A DNA stretch of 49,067 nt from positions 1-49,067 of the forward strand of contig UQXC01000009.1 of assembly GCA_900544995.1 (NCBI GenBank), given 5' to 3'. The DNA comes from an uncultured Collinsella sp. Lineage in GTDB: Bacteria; Actinomycetota; Coriobacteriia; Coriobacteriales; Coriobacteriaceae. This document shows, piece after piece, positions 1 to 8,702 of this stretch. The notes beneath the pieces were generated by a model. The model worked only from the letters and a program-made list of their open reading frames with translations, made no database searches and was not told the DNA's origin. The position numbers and the translations under genes were made by a program. Within the stretch, counting starts at the first letter, position 1. Each line of letters starts with the position of its first letter.

Positions 1-1
1 A

Positions 2-2185
2 CTAACTGCACGCGCCGCTGGTTGTGGCCGCCCGGGGGCGGCCCTGCCGTTCTTTAGCGGCTCGGATGCCTCTCAGCAAAAGGGGAGTGGCACCGATACG
101 CTTAAGCAGTTCGCGACCAACCTTACGCAAAAGGCCCGCGACGGCGAGCTCGACCCCGTGATCGGTCGCGAAAAGGAAGTCCAGCGTATGATGGAAATTC
201 TTTCGCGCCGCACCAAGAACAACCCGCTCATTCTGGGCGACCCCGGCGTGGGCAAGACGGCCATCGTCGAGGGCCTGGCTCAGCAGATTGCAGCCGGCAA
301 CGTGCCCGAGAACCTCATGAACCAGAATATCTGGACGCTCGACCTGCCGGGCCTCGTGGCGGGTGCCAAGTATCGCGGCGAGTTTGAGGAGCGCCTCAAG
401 AACGTGATCCAGGAGGCCACCGAAGCCGACGACGTCATCCTGTTTATCGACGAGATGCACACCATCATCGGTGCCGGTTCTGCCGAGGGCTCCATCGACG
501 CGAGCTCCATGCTCAAACCCGTGCTCGCGCGCGGTGCCTTTCAGATTATCGGTGCCACCACGGCCGAGGAATTCCGCAAGTACCTCACCAAGGACCCGGC
601 CTTTGAGCGTCGTTTCCAGACCATCGATGTCGAGGAGCCGAGCGTCGAGGACACGGTCAAGATCCTGACCGCGCTCAAGCCGCGCTACGAGGAGCACCAC
701 CATGTGCGCTACACGCAGGGCGCTATCGAGGCTGCCGCGAACCTTTCCAACCGCTACATCCAGGATCGCTTCCTGCCCGATAAGGCCATCGACCTCATCG
801 ACGAGGCCGGTGCCCGCGCTCGCATCGCCGCGAATCGCGCGCCCGAGCCGGTGCGTGAGGCCGAGCATCGCGTGGAGGAGCTTAAGGCCGCCGCGCAGGA
901 GGCCACCGAGAGCGACGACATGAACAAGGCCGCCGAGATCACCGAGCAGCAGAAGGCCGCCGAGATTGAACTCGCCGAGGCCAAGGCCGCCTGGACCGCC
1001 GAGCTCGACGCCAGCCCGCTCACCATCGATGTGAGTCAGATCGCCGATATCGTGTCCGTGACTTCGGGCGTGCCGGTGTCCTCGCTTACCGAGAGCGAGA
1101 GCCGTCGCCTGCTGCAAGCCGAAAGCGTGCTCAAGACGCGCATCATCGGTCAGGATGAGGCTGTCGAGGCAGTTGCCAAGGCCGTGCGCCGCAGCCGTTC
1201 GCCGCTCAAGGACCCGCGTCGCCCCGGCGGCAGCTTTATCTTCCTGGGTCCCACCGGCACGGGCAAGACCGAGCTCGCCAAGACGCTCGCCGAGTACCTC
1301 TTTGGCAGCAAGGATGCACTCATCAGCTTCGACATGTCCGAGTTCGGTAGCGAGTTCGAGGTCTCCAAGCTCATCGGTAGCCCTCCGGGTTACGTCGGTC
1401 ACGACGAGGGCGGCCAGCTCACCAAGGCCGTTCGTCGCCACCCGTACTCGGTCGTGCTGTTCGACGAGATCGAGAAGGCGCACCCCGACATCTTCAACAT
1501 CCTGCTGCAGGTGCTGGAGGAGGGCCGCCTGACCGATAGCCAGGGCAAGACGGTCGACTTCCGCAACACCGTGATCATCATGACGTCCAACGTGGGCGCC
1601 CGCGAGATTGCGCAGGATGCGAGCGTTGGCTTTGGCACCACCGGCGAGCAGGGTCTCACGTCGAGTGAGATCAAGGGCCGTGCGATGGGTGAGCTCAAGC
1701 GCCTGTTCCGCCCCGAGCTGCTCAACCGCATCGACGACATCGTGGTGTTCCAGAAGCTCTCGGGCGAGAATCTCACCAAGATCGCTCACCTGCTGGTGGA
1801 CGACCTGCGTCAGCGTTTGATTGCCAACGGCATGAACATCAAGCTCACCGATGCGGCCTATGACAAGATCGTGGCCGAGGGCACCGACCTCACCAACGGT
1901 GCGCGTCCGCTGCGCCGTGCTATTCAAAAGCTCATCGAGGACCCGCTGTCCGAGGAGCTTCTGGCCGGCGAGTGGGGCGAGGGCGATACCGTCCTGTGCG
2001 ACGTGGCCGATGGCAAGTTTGTCTTTAGCCACGGCACGGGCGAGATCCCGGCACCGCGTCCGGCGGGCACGCTCGGTGGCGATACCGCCCCGGCGGCGCC
2101 GCACACCGGCAACGCCGCGCCTGTGAGCGGCGGCGTGACCTCGGGCCCCGGCGGCATGATGCAAGCCGGTTCCGGCGCGCTGTAG
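2..2185 (+). CDS. clpC: ClpC-type AAA+ unfoldase, 5' truncated by window edge
   Basis: ATP-dependent unfoldase that feeds substrates to the ClpP protease in the cytosol. The frame is open from the first codon of the window, so the N-terminal Clp repeat domain lies upstream and no start is visible. Two AAA+ modules are present: Walker A GDPGVGKT near nt 236-259 and GPTGTGKT near nt 1249-1272, each followed by Walker B, a sensor and an arginine finger. The linker between them is a short coiled-coil of about 60 residues, as in ClpC and not the long M domain of ClpB. A VGF tripeptide near nt 1627 matches the ClpP-docking loop of ClpC. The last ~50 residues are a Pro/Gly/Ala-rich tail. ClpA is less likely because of the coiled-coil linker. 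Confidence 0.9.
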   Translation, partial: LTARAAGCGRPGAALPFFSGSDASQQKGSGTDTLKQFATNLTQKARDGELDPVIGREKEVQRMMEILSRRTKNNPLILGDPGVGKTAIVEGLAQQIAAGNVPENLMNQNIWTLDLPGLVAGAKYRGEFEERLKNVIQEATEADDVILFIDEMHTIIGAGSAEGSIDASSMLKPVLARGAFQIIGATTAEEFRKYLTKDPAFERRFQTIDVEEPSVEDTVKILTALKPRYEEHHHVRYTQGAIEAAANLSNRYIQDRFLPDKAIDLIDEAGARARIAANRAPEPVREAEHRVEELKAAAQEATESDDMNKAAEITEQQKAAEIELAEAKAAWTAELDASPLTIDVSQIADIVSVTSGVPVSSLTESESRRLLQAESVLKTRIIGQDEAVEAVAKAVRRSRSPLKDPRRPGGSFIFLGPTGTGKTELAKTLAEYLFGSKDALISFDMSEFGSEFEVSKLIGSPPGYVGHDEGGQLTKAVRRHPYSVVLFDEIEKAHPDIFNILLQVLEEGRLTDSQGKTVDFRNTVIIMTSNVGAREIAQDASVGFGTTGEQGLTSSEIKGRAMGELKRLFRPELLNRIDDIVVFQKLSGENLTKIAHLLVDDLRQRLIANGMNIKLTDAAYDKIVAEGTDLTNGARPLRRAIQKLIEDPLSEELLAGEWGEGDTVLCDVADGKFVFSHGTGEIPAPRPAGTLGGDTAPAAPHTGNAAPVSGGVTSGPGGMMQAGSGAL

Positions 2186-2207
2186 GGATTGAGCATAACC
2201 TTGCAAG

Positions 2208-2240
2208 ATGGGGGCGTTTCCGATGAGGAAGCGCCCCCAT
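2208..2240 (+). terminator. Hairpin terminator after clpC
   Basis: ATGGGGGCG and CGCCCCCAT arms, with an inner TTCC/GGAA pairing around a GATGA loop, start 23 nt after the clpC stop. The following T-run is weak (ttccatt), so termination is inferred from position and stem strength. Confidence 0.6.
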
Positions 2241-2259
2241 TTCCATTGAAATGCGCTCA

Positions 2260-2298
2260 TATCTTTCGTGCTATACTAAATTCAAAGATACGTATAGC
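2260..2298 (+). promoter_or_regulatory. Promoter/operator of the RelB-PIN module
   Basis: A good -10 hexamer TATACT (2272-2277) lies inside GCTATAC (2270-2276), which is mirrored by GTATAGC at 2292-2298. A second pair, TATCTTT at 2260-2266 and AAAGATA at 2284-2290, is interleaved with it. Paired dyads over the -10 box are what an autoregulating RHH antitoxin would bind. No convincing -35 box was found. Confidence 0.5.
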
Positions 2299-2310
2299 AA
2301 AGGAGCTGAT

Positions 2311-2670
2311 ATGCCTACGTCAATACTCGATACGCGGCCAGTTCAGATGAACGTGCGCATAGATCGCCAGCTCAAAGAAGCGGGAGATACCGTGCTTGCC
2401 CATATCGGCATGACGCCGTCGCAGGCTGTTCGGGCGCTTTGGGAATATCTGGTCATCAACGAACGCATGCCTTCAAAGGAGGGGAGCGCAGAGATTCTCT
2501 CCGACGAGGCGAACCAGCGATTCGTGGAATCAAGAGCAGCACAGGGTAGCCATATCATTCGCGATTCGTGCCTCAAATACGGTATCCCCATCCCTGAGTT
2601 CTCGGGTGACTACGACGACCTCTATGAGGAAGCCATGGCCGATCGCTATCCCGAGTGGGTGGAGCTATGA
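2311..2670 (+). CDS. RelB/DinJ-family antitoxin
   Basis: Likely antitoxin of a type II toxin-antitoxin pair. The first ~50 residues form a ribbon-helix-helix domain (QMNVRIDRQLKEAGDTVL, then MTPSQAVRALWEYL) typical of DinJ/RelB proteins, which bind their own operator as dimers. The acidic C-terminal half would wrap the toxin. ATG at 2311 is chosen over an in-frame ATG at 2251 because AAGGAG sits 7 nt upstream and the earlier start would include the operator. The stop overlaps the start of the PIN gene (ATGA), so the two are translationally coupled. DinJ/RelB antitoxins normally pair with RelE/YafQ toxins; the partner here is a PIN nuclease. Confidence 0.8.
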   Translation: MPTSILDTRPVQMNVRIDRQLKEAGDTVLAHIGMTPSQAVRALWEYLVINERMPSKEGSAEILSDEANQRFVESRAAQGSHIIRDSCLKYGIPIPEFSGDYDDLYEEAMADRYPEWVEL

Positions 2671-3188
2671 GTGCGGGCGGAATCCTCAAGTTGCTCATCG
2701 ATACCAATGTATGGATGGATTATTTTTCTGGTAGGTCTGACCGTACGGCAAACGTCGTCCATCTGATCGAGATTGCCGACGCTTCGGAGCTGATTGCCCT
2801 GTTTGCCTCGTCGCTTTCGGTCAAAGATGTCTCGTATCTTGTCTCGGCGGCGATTAAGAGGGAGTGCCGAAGGAAGAATGGTTCGCTGAGCGATAACGCC
2901 ATTGCGGCGGCGGACGAAACGGCCTGGGCATGCGTTCGGCAGATGCGCGAGCTCGCCCTCATCGCGCCGGTCGGTGCAGACGAGGTCTTCGACTCCTTTG
3001 TGTTCAAGTATCATCACAACGACTTCGAGGACGACCTGATGCTGGGCGTCGCCAATCGCATTGATGCCGATTACGTCGTGACGGAGGACAAGAATCTTAT
3101 TAAACATACCAATGGTGTATGCATTAACGTTCAACAGGCGTTGAGGCTGGTTGAAGGGTCCAACGTCCCTTCGGCGCGGCCCGTCTAA
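2667..3188 (+). CDS. PIN-domain toxin (VapC-like RNase)
   Basis: Probable Mg2+-dependent endoribonuclease toxin. The N-terminus has the PIN signature LLIDTNVWMDYF with the first catalytic Asp. Further acidic positions occur in the segment NDFEDDLMLGVA and in DADYVVTEDKNL, which match the conserved C-terminal Asp residues of the fold. Length (173 aa) is slightly above the usual 130-150 aa of VapC. ATG at 2667 follows GTGGAG and overlaps the antitoxin stop; an in-frame GTG at 2655 is less likely. The target RNA cannot be told from sequence. Confidence 0.8.
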   Translation: MSAGGILKLLIDTNVWMDYFSGRSDRTANVVHLIEIADASELIALFASSLSVKDVSYLVSAAIKRECRRKNGSLSDNAIAAADETAWACVRQMRELALIAPVGADEVFDSFVFKYHHNDFEDDLMLGVANRIDADYVVTEDKNLIKHTNGVCINVQQALRLVEGSNVPSARPV

Positions 3189-3336
3189 GCTGCTTTATCT
3201 TGATAAAGTGACGTTTCCTCACCGTTAGCCGATGATGCGAGAGCGCTCGGCGTTTTCGACTGGTTTATGCACGCAAAGTCTGGGAATATACAAGTCGCAT
3301 GTCTTACTGTCTAACCAGTTGCGCCAAGGAGGCACC

Positions 3337-4794
3337 ATGGACTACAAGATTACCGGCTACGAGCCCGCCCAGCTGTTCCATTTCTTTGAGGAGATCAGCG
3401 CGATCCCCCGTGGGTCTGGCAACGAGAAGGGCATCAGCGATTTCCTGGTTGCGTTTGCCAAGGAGCGCGGCCTCGACGTGTATCAGGACGAGGTCTACAA
3501 CGTCATCATTCGCAAGCCCGCATCTGCCGGCGCCGAGAATGCCCCGACCGTGATGCTGCAGGGCCACATCGATATGGTTTGCGACAAGTTGGGTTCCGTT
3601 GAGCACGACTTTGCGACCGACGGTATCGACCTGGTCGTCAAGGACGGCGTCCTCACCGCTAACGGCACCACGCTGGGCGCCGACAACGGTATCGCCGTCG
3701 CTCTGATGCTCACCGTGCTCAACGACGATTCGATTGCTCATCCGGCCCTCGAGTGCGTGTTCACCACCGACGAGGAGACTGGCCTGGTTGGCGCCGAGAC
3801 GCTCGACAAGTCCCAGATTAGCGCCCGCACCATGATCAACCTCGATTCCGAGGAGGAGGGCGTGGCCACCGTCAGCTGCGCCGGCGGTGTCGTCGTTACC
3901 TACACCTGCCCGATCGTGCGCGAGCACAAGACTGGCAGCACCCTTACGCTCGAGATCTCCGGCCTGCTGGGTGGTCACTCCGGCGCCGACATCCACCTGG
4001 AGCGCGGCAACGGCAACCTCATCATGGCCCGCATCATCGACCGCCTGATGGTCGCCGGCGAGCCCGCCATCGTTAGCTTCAACGGCGGCACCAAGGACAA
4101 TGCCATCAACCGTGAGTGCAAGGCTGTTCTGGTCTACGCCGACCACGCTGCCGCCGAGGCAGCGGCGCAGATCGCAAAGGGCATCATCGCCGACGTCACT
4201 GCCGAGCTCGAGGTCTTCGACCCCGGCTTTACCTGCACCGTCGAGATTGCTGACGACGCCGAGGTCGAGGCCATGGACCAGAAGTCCGCGCTTGCCCTCA
4301 TCCGCGCCCTGCGTCTTGCCCCTAACGGCGTGATTCGCCGCAACGTCGCCACCGACGGCTCCGTCGAGGTTTCCTCCAACATCGGCGTGGTTGCCACCTC
4401 TGACGACCAGGTCAAGATCATGCTGTCCCCGCGCTCCTCGATCACCTCGCTGCAGAACGAGTTCAAGGACCGCCTGCAGACGCTGGCCGATGTCCTGGGC
4501 TTCGACGCCAAGTTTGAGTTCGAGTATCCCGGCTGGAGCTATGCCGAGCATTCGCCGGTCCGCGACATCTTTGTCGAGAGCTATCGCGAGCTCTTTGGCT
4601 CCGAGCTGCGCATCGAGTCCATCCATGCCGGCCTTGAGTGCGGCCTGTTTGCCGAGGCCCTGCACGGCCTGGACGCCATCGCCGTGGGCCCGACGCTCTC
4701 CGATGTCCACACCCCGGACGAGAGCATGGAGCTCGCTTCTGCCGAGCGCTTCTACGAGCTGCTCATCGACGTCCTCAAGCGCCTCGCTGCGTAA
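3337..4794 (+). CDS. pepD: Beta-Ala-His dipeptidase (aminoacyl-histidine dipeptidase), M20 family
   Basis: Cytosolic zinc peptidase that cleaves Xaa-His dipeptides such as carnosine and other small peptides. 485 aa, the usual PepD length. Metal ligands of the M20 fold are visible: His in LQGHIDMV, Asp in LGADNGIAVA, the catalytic Glu-Glu in TTDEETGL, Asp in NLDSEEEG and the C-terminal His in SDVHTPDE. The lid/dimerisation domain is inserted between residues ~200 and ~390. The track of open sequence begins at 3232, but ATG 3337 has a strong AAGGAGG 7 nt upstream and the typical start MDYKITGYEP. A single-gene unit ended by the hairpin at 4851. Confidence 0.92.
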   Translation: MDYKITGYEPAQLFHFFEEISAIPRGSGNEKGISDFLVAFAKERGLDVYQDEVYNVIIRKPASAGAENAPTVMLQGHIDMVCDKLGSVEHDFATDGIDLVVKDGVLTANGTTLGADNGIAVALMLTVLNDDSIAHPALECVFTTDEETGLVGAETLDKSQISARTMINLDSEEEGVATVSCAGGVVVTYTCPIVREHKTGSTLTLEISGLLGGHSGADIHLERGNGNLIMARIIDRLMVAGEPAIVSFNGGTKDNAINRECKAVLVYADHAAAEAAAQIAKGIIADVTAELEVFDPGFTCTVEIADDAEVEAMDQKSALALIRALRLAPNGVIRRNVATDGSVEVSSNIGVVATSDDQVKIMLSPRSSITSLQNEFKDRLQTLADVLGFDAKFEFEYPGWSYAEHSPVRDIFVESYRELFGSELRIESIHAGLECGLFAEALHGLDAIAVGPTLSDVHTPDESMELASAERFYELLIDVLKRLAA

Positions 4795-4850
4795 AGGCTG
4801 CGCTAGCAGCAGTCCGAGCCACGTGCTAGCGGATTGCAAATGACATTACG

Positions 4851-4889
4851 AGAGGGGTCACCCGGTCTTTTGCGACAGGTGCCCCCTCT
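4851..4889 (+). terminator. Rho-independent terminator after pepD
   Basis: AGAGGGG-t-CACC pairs with GGTG-c-CCCCTCT and is followed by cttctttt. It lies between pepD and the convergent hipA stop. Confidence 0.8.
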
Positions 4890-4921
4890 CTTCTTTTAAG
4901 AAATGGGAAATTGATTGGCGT

Positions 4922-6226
4922 CTAGCCCATATCCGCCCTGATGAGGTCGAGGGTGCGCTGGCAGTTTTCGCGGACGGGGCCGAGCATATGCTCGCGCAGG
5001 TCCGCCATGCCGGGCAGGTCGGCGTATTCGTCCATGACCTCTTCCATGCAAATGGGTACCTCGTAGGCGAGGTCCATCATGGCCGCAAAGCAAAACTTCT
5101 CGGATAGCCCGGCATCGGTGAGCGCCGCCTCCAGCGCGGGGTCGCCCATACCGTGGTATCGGCGGATAGCACCTGGACCGATGCGTCCCACACGATTTTC
5201 GCCGCCAACGCTCATAGCAAGGCGTGCCCGACGTCGCATGCGCTCGTACGCCAAGCCCGAAGCGACATCGTACATTCGAGCCATCATGGCTGCGCCGTCG
5301 TTTCCAAGGAGCAGGGAATAGTTTTTCGCATGCGCATCCGGTGCGCCGATAATGGCGTTGAAGAACAGTATCTGCGTAAACAGATATAGGTTAAGTTGAT
5401 GGTGGCTCGTATTTACGAGGAGCTCTTGAATGTCGCGGGTGGTCGGGCCGCCGTCTGCCGTGTACTTTTGGGAGGGCATCACCCCAAGTGCCTGACAGAG
5501 GTCTTCTTGATGTAGGCGCCTGATCGTTCCGTCTTCGACTTTCACGCGGTCATAGCGCTCAACAATGAGGGCAGGTTCGTCCTCAAACATACGATATTCG
5601 ACGTTTGCCGTTGCGATACCGGCGCGCTGGGCGCTTTTCATGCAGACAAACTCATTGAGAGCCTCGAGTTTAAATCCGATAACGCCATTTTTTAAAATAT
5701 GCGTCGTGGGCGAGGAGCCCATGCATTCGCACCAGCGGCCGTTTGTGAACGCGAGCGCGAATTTGCCCTGGTTGCCTCCAAGCGACCAACTTTCATCTAG
5801 ACCCATCCACGATGCATCGCGGTCATCTCTGATCGACTTGAGACGGAGAGCAATTTCGTGGTCATCTATAGGGCGGTATTCGCCAGCGCGATGCAGGACG
5901 GCATCGGCATCTTCTTCGGCACAAAACTGCACTCCGCCCGGACAGTCGAGTCCGATATGGCTGAGCAACGCAACGGGATTGTTGGGCCTAACGTCGAATT
6001 CGGCGGCAATCGCTTTTCGCTGGTCCTCGCTGTCGGGTAGAAGGCCAAACAGGTACGGATTCATGACCTGTTGTCCGTATGTGCGATTCGATACGGGTAT
6101 GTTGGTCGATAGGGCTGGCCCGTCATAGTCATGATCGTAGGTAAAGCTGATAAGACCGTTCTCATCTTGCGTGAGCGTTCCCGCAGGTACGTCGCAAATA
6201 ATGGTCCGAAGTGATGTTCTGGCCAT
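4922..6226 (-). CDS. hipA: HipA-type serine/threonine kinase toxin
   Basis: Kinase toxin of a HipBA module. E. coli HipA phosphorylates glutamyl-tRNA synthetase and triggers dormancy; the target here is unknown. 434 aa, a full-length family member. Visible parts are the N-subdomain (SHIGLDCPGGVQF near residue 90), a Gly-rich segment SLGGNQGKFALAF near 150 that forms the P-loop-like nucleotide contact, the catalytic loop GAPDAHAKNYS with its Asp and Asn, and the metal-binding Asp in MYDVASGL. All key residues are present, so the kinase looks active. It starts 3 nt after the hipB stop and shares its promoter and operator. Confidence 0.9.
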   Translation of the reverse strand: MARTSLRTIICDVPAGTLTQDENGLISFTYDHDYDGPALSTNIPVSNRTYGQQVMNPYLFGLLPDSEDQRKAIAAEFDVRPNNPVALLSHIGLDCPGGVQFCAEEDADAVLHRAGEYRPIDDHEIALRLKSIRDDRDASWMGLDESWSLGGNQGKFALAFTNGRWCECMGSSPTTHILKNGVIGFKLEALNEFVCMKSAQRAGIATANVEYRMFEDEPALIVERYDRVKVEDGTIRRLHQEDLCQALGVMPSQKYTADGGPTTRDIQELLVNTSHHQLNLYLFTQILFFNAIIGAPDAHAKNYSLLLGNDGAAMMARMYDVASGLAYERMRRRARLAMSVGGENRVGRIGPGAIRRYHGMGDPALEAALTDAGLSEKFCFAAMMDLAYEVPICMEEVMDEYADLPGMADLREHMLGPVRENCQRTLDLIRADMG

Positions 6227-6229
6227 TGG

Positions 6230-6700
6230 CTATTTCCCTTCGGGCTTGGTTTGGTTAGATACGTTTGCGGCAATCGAGACTCCGAGATTGGACATGGCGA
6301 AATCGGCGAAGACCTCGTCGTAGAGTGCGGATGTAAAGGGGGCATCTGCAAGAGCCGGAATGGGGGTACTACGACGGTTGCGATGATGAGGACGTTGAGT
6401 GTGATGGCGCCTGGGGATGCTGCGAGGCAGCGGATTGGCATGCGGGGCGTCGACTGGTCGCTCGTTTTTCGCTTCGCCGATATCCCCTTGAGCGGCGAGT
6501 GCCAGTCCAAGAGCATTGAAAATCGTCAGCAGCTTGTCGAGTCGAATGCCGGTGGCGTCTCCTAGCTCGAGCGATGCGAGCAGACGCTCCGAAACACCGG
6601 CTTTTTTAGCGAGGGTCGCACGGGTGATTCCCTGCGACTCGCGTGCCTGACGCACATAGATGCCAGCTTGGCGCGGTGTGGTGATGGGAAGGGTATCCAC
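6230..6700 (-). CDS. hipB: HipB-type antitoxin, XRE-family repressor
   Basis: DNA-binding antitoxin that should repress hipBA and neutralise HipA. Residues ~12-65 are a Cro/C1-type HTH (YVRQARESQGITRATLAKKAGVSERLLASLE). The rest (~90 residues) is Pro/Arg/His-rich and looks disordered; it is longer than in E. coli HipB (88 aa in all), so the C-terminal tail is extended. The start is GTG at 6700 with AGGAG 5-6 nt upstream. A perfect 17-bp inverted repeat lies directly upstream. Confidence 0.85.
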   Translation of the reverse strand: MDTLPITTPRQAGIYVRQARESQGITRATLAKKAGVSERLLASLELGDATGIRLDKLLTIFNALGLALAAQGDIGEAKNERPVDAPHANPLPRSIPRRHHTQRPHHRNRRSTPIPALADAPFTSALYDEVFADFAMSNLGVSIAANVSNQTKPEGK

Positions 6701-6713
6701 GGCGATCTCCTAA

Positions 6714-6758
6714 CGTGCAGACTTTTGCATATTAGTATGACATGCAAAAGTCTGCACG
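6714..6758. promoter_or_regulatory. HipB operator, 17-bp perfect inverted repeat
   Basis: CGTGCAGACTTTTGCAT (6714-6730) is mirrored exactly at 6742-6758 with an 11-nt spacer. It lies 13 nt upstream of the hipB start codon, where the promoter must be. A third, diverged half-site (ATGCAAAACTCTGCA) follows at 6769-6783. Confidence 0.8.
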
Positions 6759-6760
6759 AA

Positions 6761-6793
6761 AAGGCCTCATGCAAAACTCTGCATAAGGCCTTG
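6761..6793 (-). terminator. Terminator of mntP that contains a HipB half-site
   Basis: AAGGCCTcATGCA and TGCATaAGGCCTT form a 12/13-bp stem around a 6-nt loop, followed on the reverse strand by ttttcg. It ends the mntP transcript and its loop-side sequence repeats the HipB half-site. Confidence 0.55.
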
Positions 6794-6828
6794 TGCTGGC
6801 GTTGAGTTTTGAGCGATTGTGCTTGGCG

Positions 6829-7413
6829 TTACAGCGCGAGGATCCCCAGATGCTCGAGCAAGATCTTAAGCCCGATGAGGATGAGCACGACGCCACCCAC
6901 GATGGTGGCGGGTTTTTCGTAGCGCGCGCCAAAGGTGTGGCCGATCGCTACGCCGGCGATGGAGAAGATAAACGTTGTGACGCCGATAAGCGATACGGCG
7001 GGAACGATGTCAACCGAGAGCGCCGCAAACGAGATGCCTACGGCTAGGGCGTCGATTGAGGTGGCGATGGCGAGGATCAGGTATTCTTCCAGGTCAATCT
7101 TTTCGGCATCCTTGTCGTCGCCTTCGTTCTCATCTTCGTCTTCGGAAAAGGCTTCCCACAGCATTTTGCCGCCGATAAAGGCCAAAAGGATAAAGGCGAT
7201 CCAATGGTCGATGGGTCCGATGATGCCCATGAATTGACTGCCGAGCGCCCATCCGATTACGGGCATGCCGGCCTGAAAGCCGCCAAAGAACAGGCCGAGC
7301 ACCACGGCGACTTTAAGGTTGATCTTCTTCATGCCAAGGCCCTTGCAGATGGAAACGGCAAAGGCGTCCATCGAAAGGCCAACGGCGAGAAACACGAGCT
7401 CTGCGAATCCCAT
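6829..7413 (-). CDS. mntP: Manganese efflux pump MntP
   Basis: Membrane exporter that removes excess Mn2+. 194 aa with about six hydrophobic segments arranged as two similar halves, each carrying the MntP-type signature: LSMDAFAVSICKG at residues ~13-25 and ATSIDALAVGISF at ~116-128. The Asp of each is the expected metal ligand. An acidic cytoplasmic loop (EDEDENEGDDKDAE) joins the halves. SD GAGGGAG is close to the ATG. The gene is divergent from disA. It could be under a Mn-sensing leader, but none was convincingly recognised. Confidence 0.92.
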   Translation of the reverse strand: MGFAELVFLAVGLSMDAFAVSICKGLGMKKINLKVAVVLGLFFGGFQAGMPVIGWALGSQFMGIIGPIDHWIAFILLAFIGGKMLWEAFSEDEDENEGDDKDAEKIDLEEYLILAIATSIDALAVGISFAALSVDIVPAVSLIGVTTFIFSIAGVAIGHTFGARYEKPATIVGGVVLILIGLKILLEHLGILAL

Positions 7414-7634
7414 AGTCTGGCTCCCTCTCTGCGGGCGAGCCCGATTACGCGACTACTCCCTCATTTATATGAGACCCGATGCTACCACACGAGCAGTCAA
7501 AAGAACCCCGTCTCAAATGAGCTACCTAAGCGGTGTTCGCTCATTCTGTAAGCATCGGATTTCGCAAGCGCTGCGGGGACAAACCGTGAGAAACTATTTA
7601 GCGTTTATGGAGCGTATACGATGGGAGCGATGCC

Positions 7635-8702
7635 TTGGATAAGAACGAGCTGCAAAAGCGTATGGAACAGGCTATCCGCCTGACGGCACCTGGTCAGCCG
7701 ATCCGCACCGCCCTCGACATGATCATCGCCGGTCACCTGGGCGCCCTTATCTGCGTCGGCGACACCGAAAACGTGCTCGCTGCCGGTAACGACGGCTTCC
7801 CGCTCAACATTTCGTTCACCTCGAACCGTCTGTTCGAGCTCTCCAAGATGGACGGTGCCATCGTCATCGACGGTGACCTCACCCAGATTCTGCGCGCCAA
7901 CTTCCACCTCAATCCCGATCCCTCGCTTGCCACGAGCGAGACGGGCATGCGTCACCGCACCGCCGCTCGCATGTCGGTGCTCACCGATGCCATCGTGATC
8001 TCGGTCTCGGCCCGTCGTGCCGTCGTCAACGTGTACGTTCACGGCAAGAGCTACGAGATCCAGCCCGTCACTACCATCATGAGCTCGGTCAACCAGCTCG
8101 TCGCCACGCTCCAGACTACCCGTCAGTCGCTCGATCGCTCCCTGCTGCGCCTGACGGCCCTCGAGCTCGACGACTACGTTACGCTCGCCGACATCACCGG
8201 CATTTTCTCTAGTTTTGAGATCATGCAGCAGGCAAAGACTGAGCTTAAGGATTGCATTGTCAAGCTGGGCAACCAGGGCAAGCTCGTGCAGATGCAGCTC
8301 GAGCAGCTCGCCGGCTCCAGCATGGATACCGAGTACGACCTGATGATCCGCGACTACGCGAGCGACTCCTCCGAAGCCAATGCCGAGAAGATCCGCGCCG
8401 AGCTTAGCCGCATGACGCCCAAGGACCTGTCCGACCCGCAGCACGTGGCGGCGGTTCTGGGTTATGACGACCTGGACGAGGATTCCGTCATGACGCCGCT
8501 GGGCCTGCGCACGCTTTCGCGCGTGTCCGTCGTGCGCGACGGCGTGGCCGAGAAGATCGTCGACGAGTACGGCTCGCTGCAGGAGCTCATGGACGACATC
8601 AGCGAGGATCCGGAGCGCCTGGGCGACTTTGGCGTTAACAACCCTGCCATTCTTGCGGACTCCCTGTACCGCATGAAGGGCACCAAACAGGGGAACGCAT
8701 AA
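7635..8702 (+). CDS. disA: Diadenylate cyclase DisA
   Basis: Makes c-di-AMP from two ATP and, in other bacteria, scans DNA for branched structures. The N-terminal DAC domain carries the signature motifs KMDGAIVID (DGA) and GMRHRTAAR (RHR). A helical spine follows, and a C-terminal HhH-type DNA-binding domain begins near residue 280 (LGLRTLSRVSVV). 355 aa is the normal length. The start is TTG at 7635, supported by GGGAG 7 nt upstream; no in-frame ATG fits. It is the first gene of a tightly packed operon, and its TAA overlaps the ATG of ispD. Confidence 0.93.
   Translation: MDKNELQKRMEQAIRLTAPGQPIRTALDMIIAGHLGALICVGDTENVLAAGNDGFPLNISFTSNRLFELSKMDGAIVIDGDLTQILRANFHLNPDPSLATSETGMRHRTAARMSVLTDAIVISVSARRAVVNVYVHGKSYEIQPVTTIMSSVNQLVATLQTTRQSLDRSLLRLTALELDDYVTLADITGIFSSFEIMQQAKTELKDCIVKLGNQGKLVQMQLEQLAGSSMDTEYDLMIRDYASDSSEANAEKIRAELSRMTPKDLSDPQHVAAVLGYDDLDEDSVMTPLGLRTLSRVSVVRDGVAEKIVDEYGSLQELMDDISEDPERLGDFGVNNPAILADSLYRMKGTKQGNA

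Noticed and set aside
2..2260. Reverse-strand open frame of 752 codons opposite clpC
   Set aside because: It mirrors the high-GC clpC gene, has low-complexity Leu/Gly/Asp/Ala composition and matches no family; an antisense shadow.
7414..7500. Possible Mn2+ riboswitch (yybP-ykoY type) in the mntP leader
   Set aside because: GGGAGTAG and AGCCAGAC occur in the right order and recall that motif, but the closing P1 stem and the CGUCA loop are not found and GAGGGAG is already the Shine-Dalgarno. A covariance search would decide.
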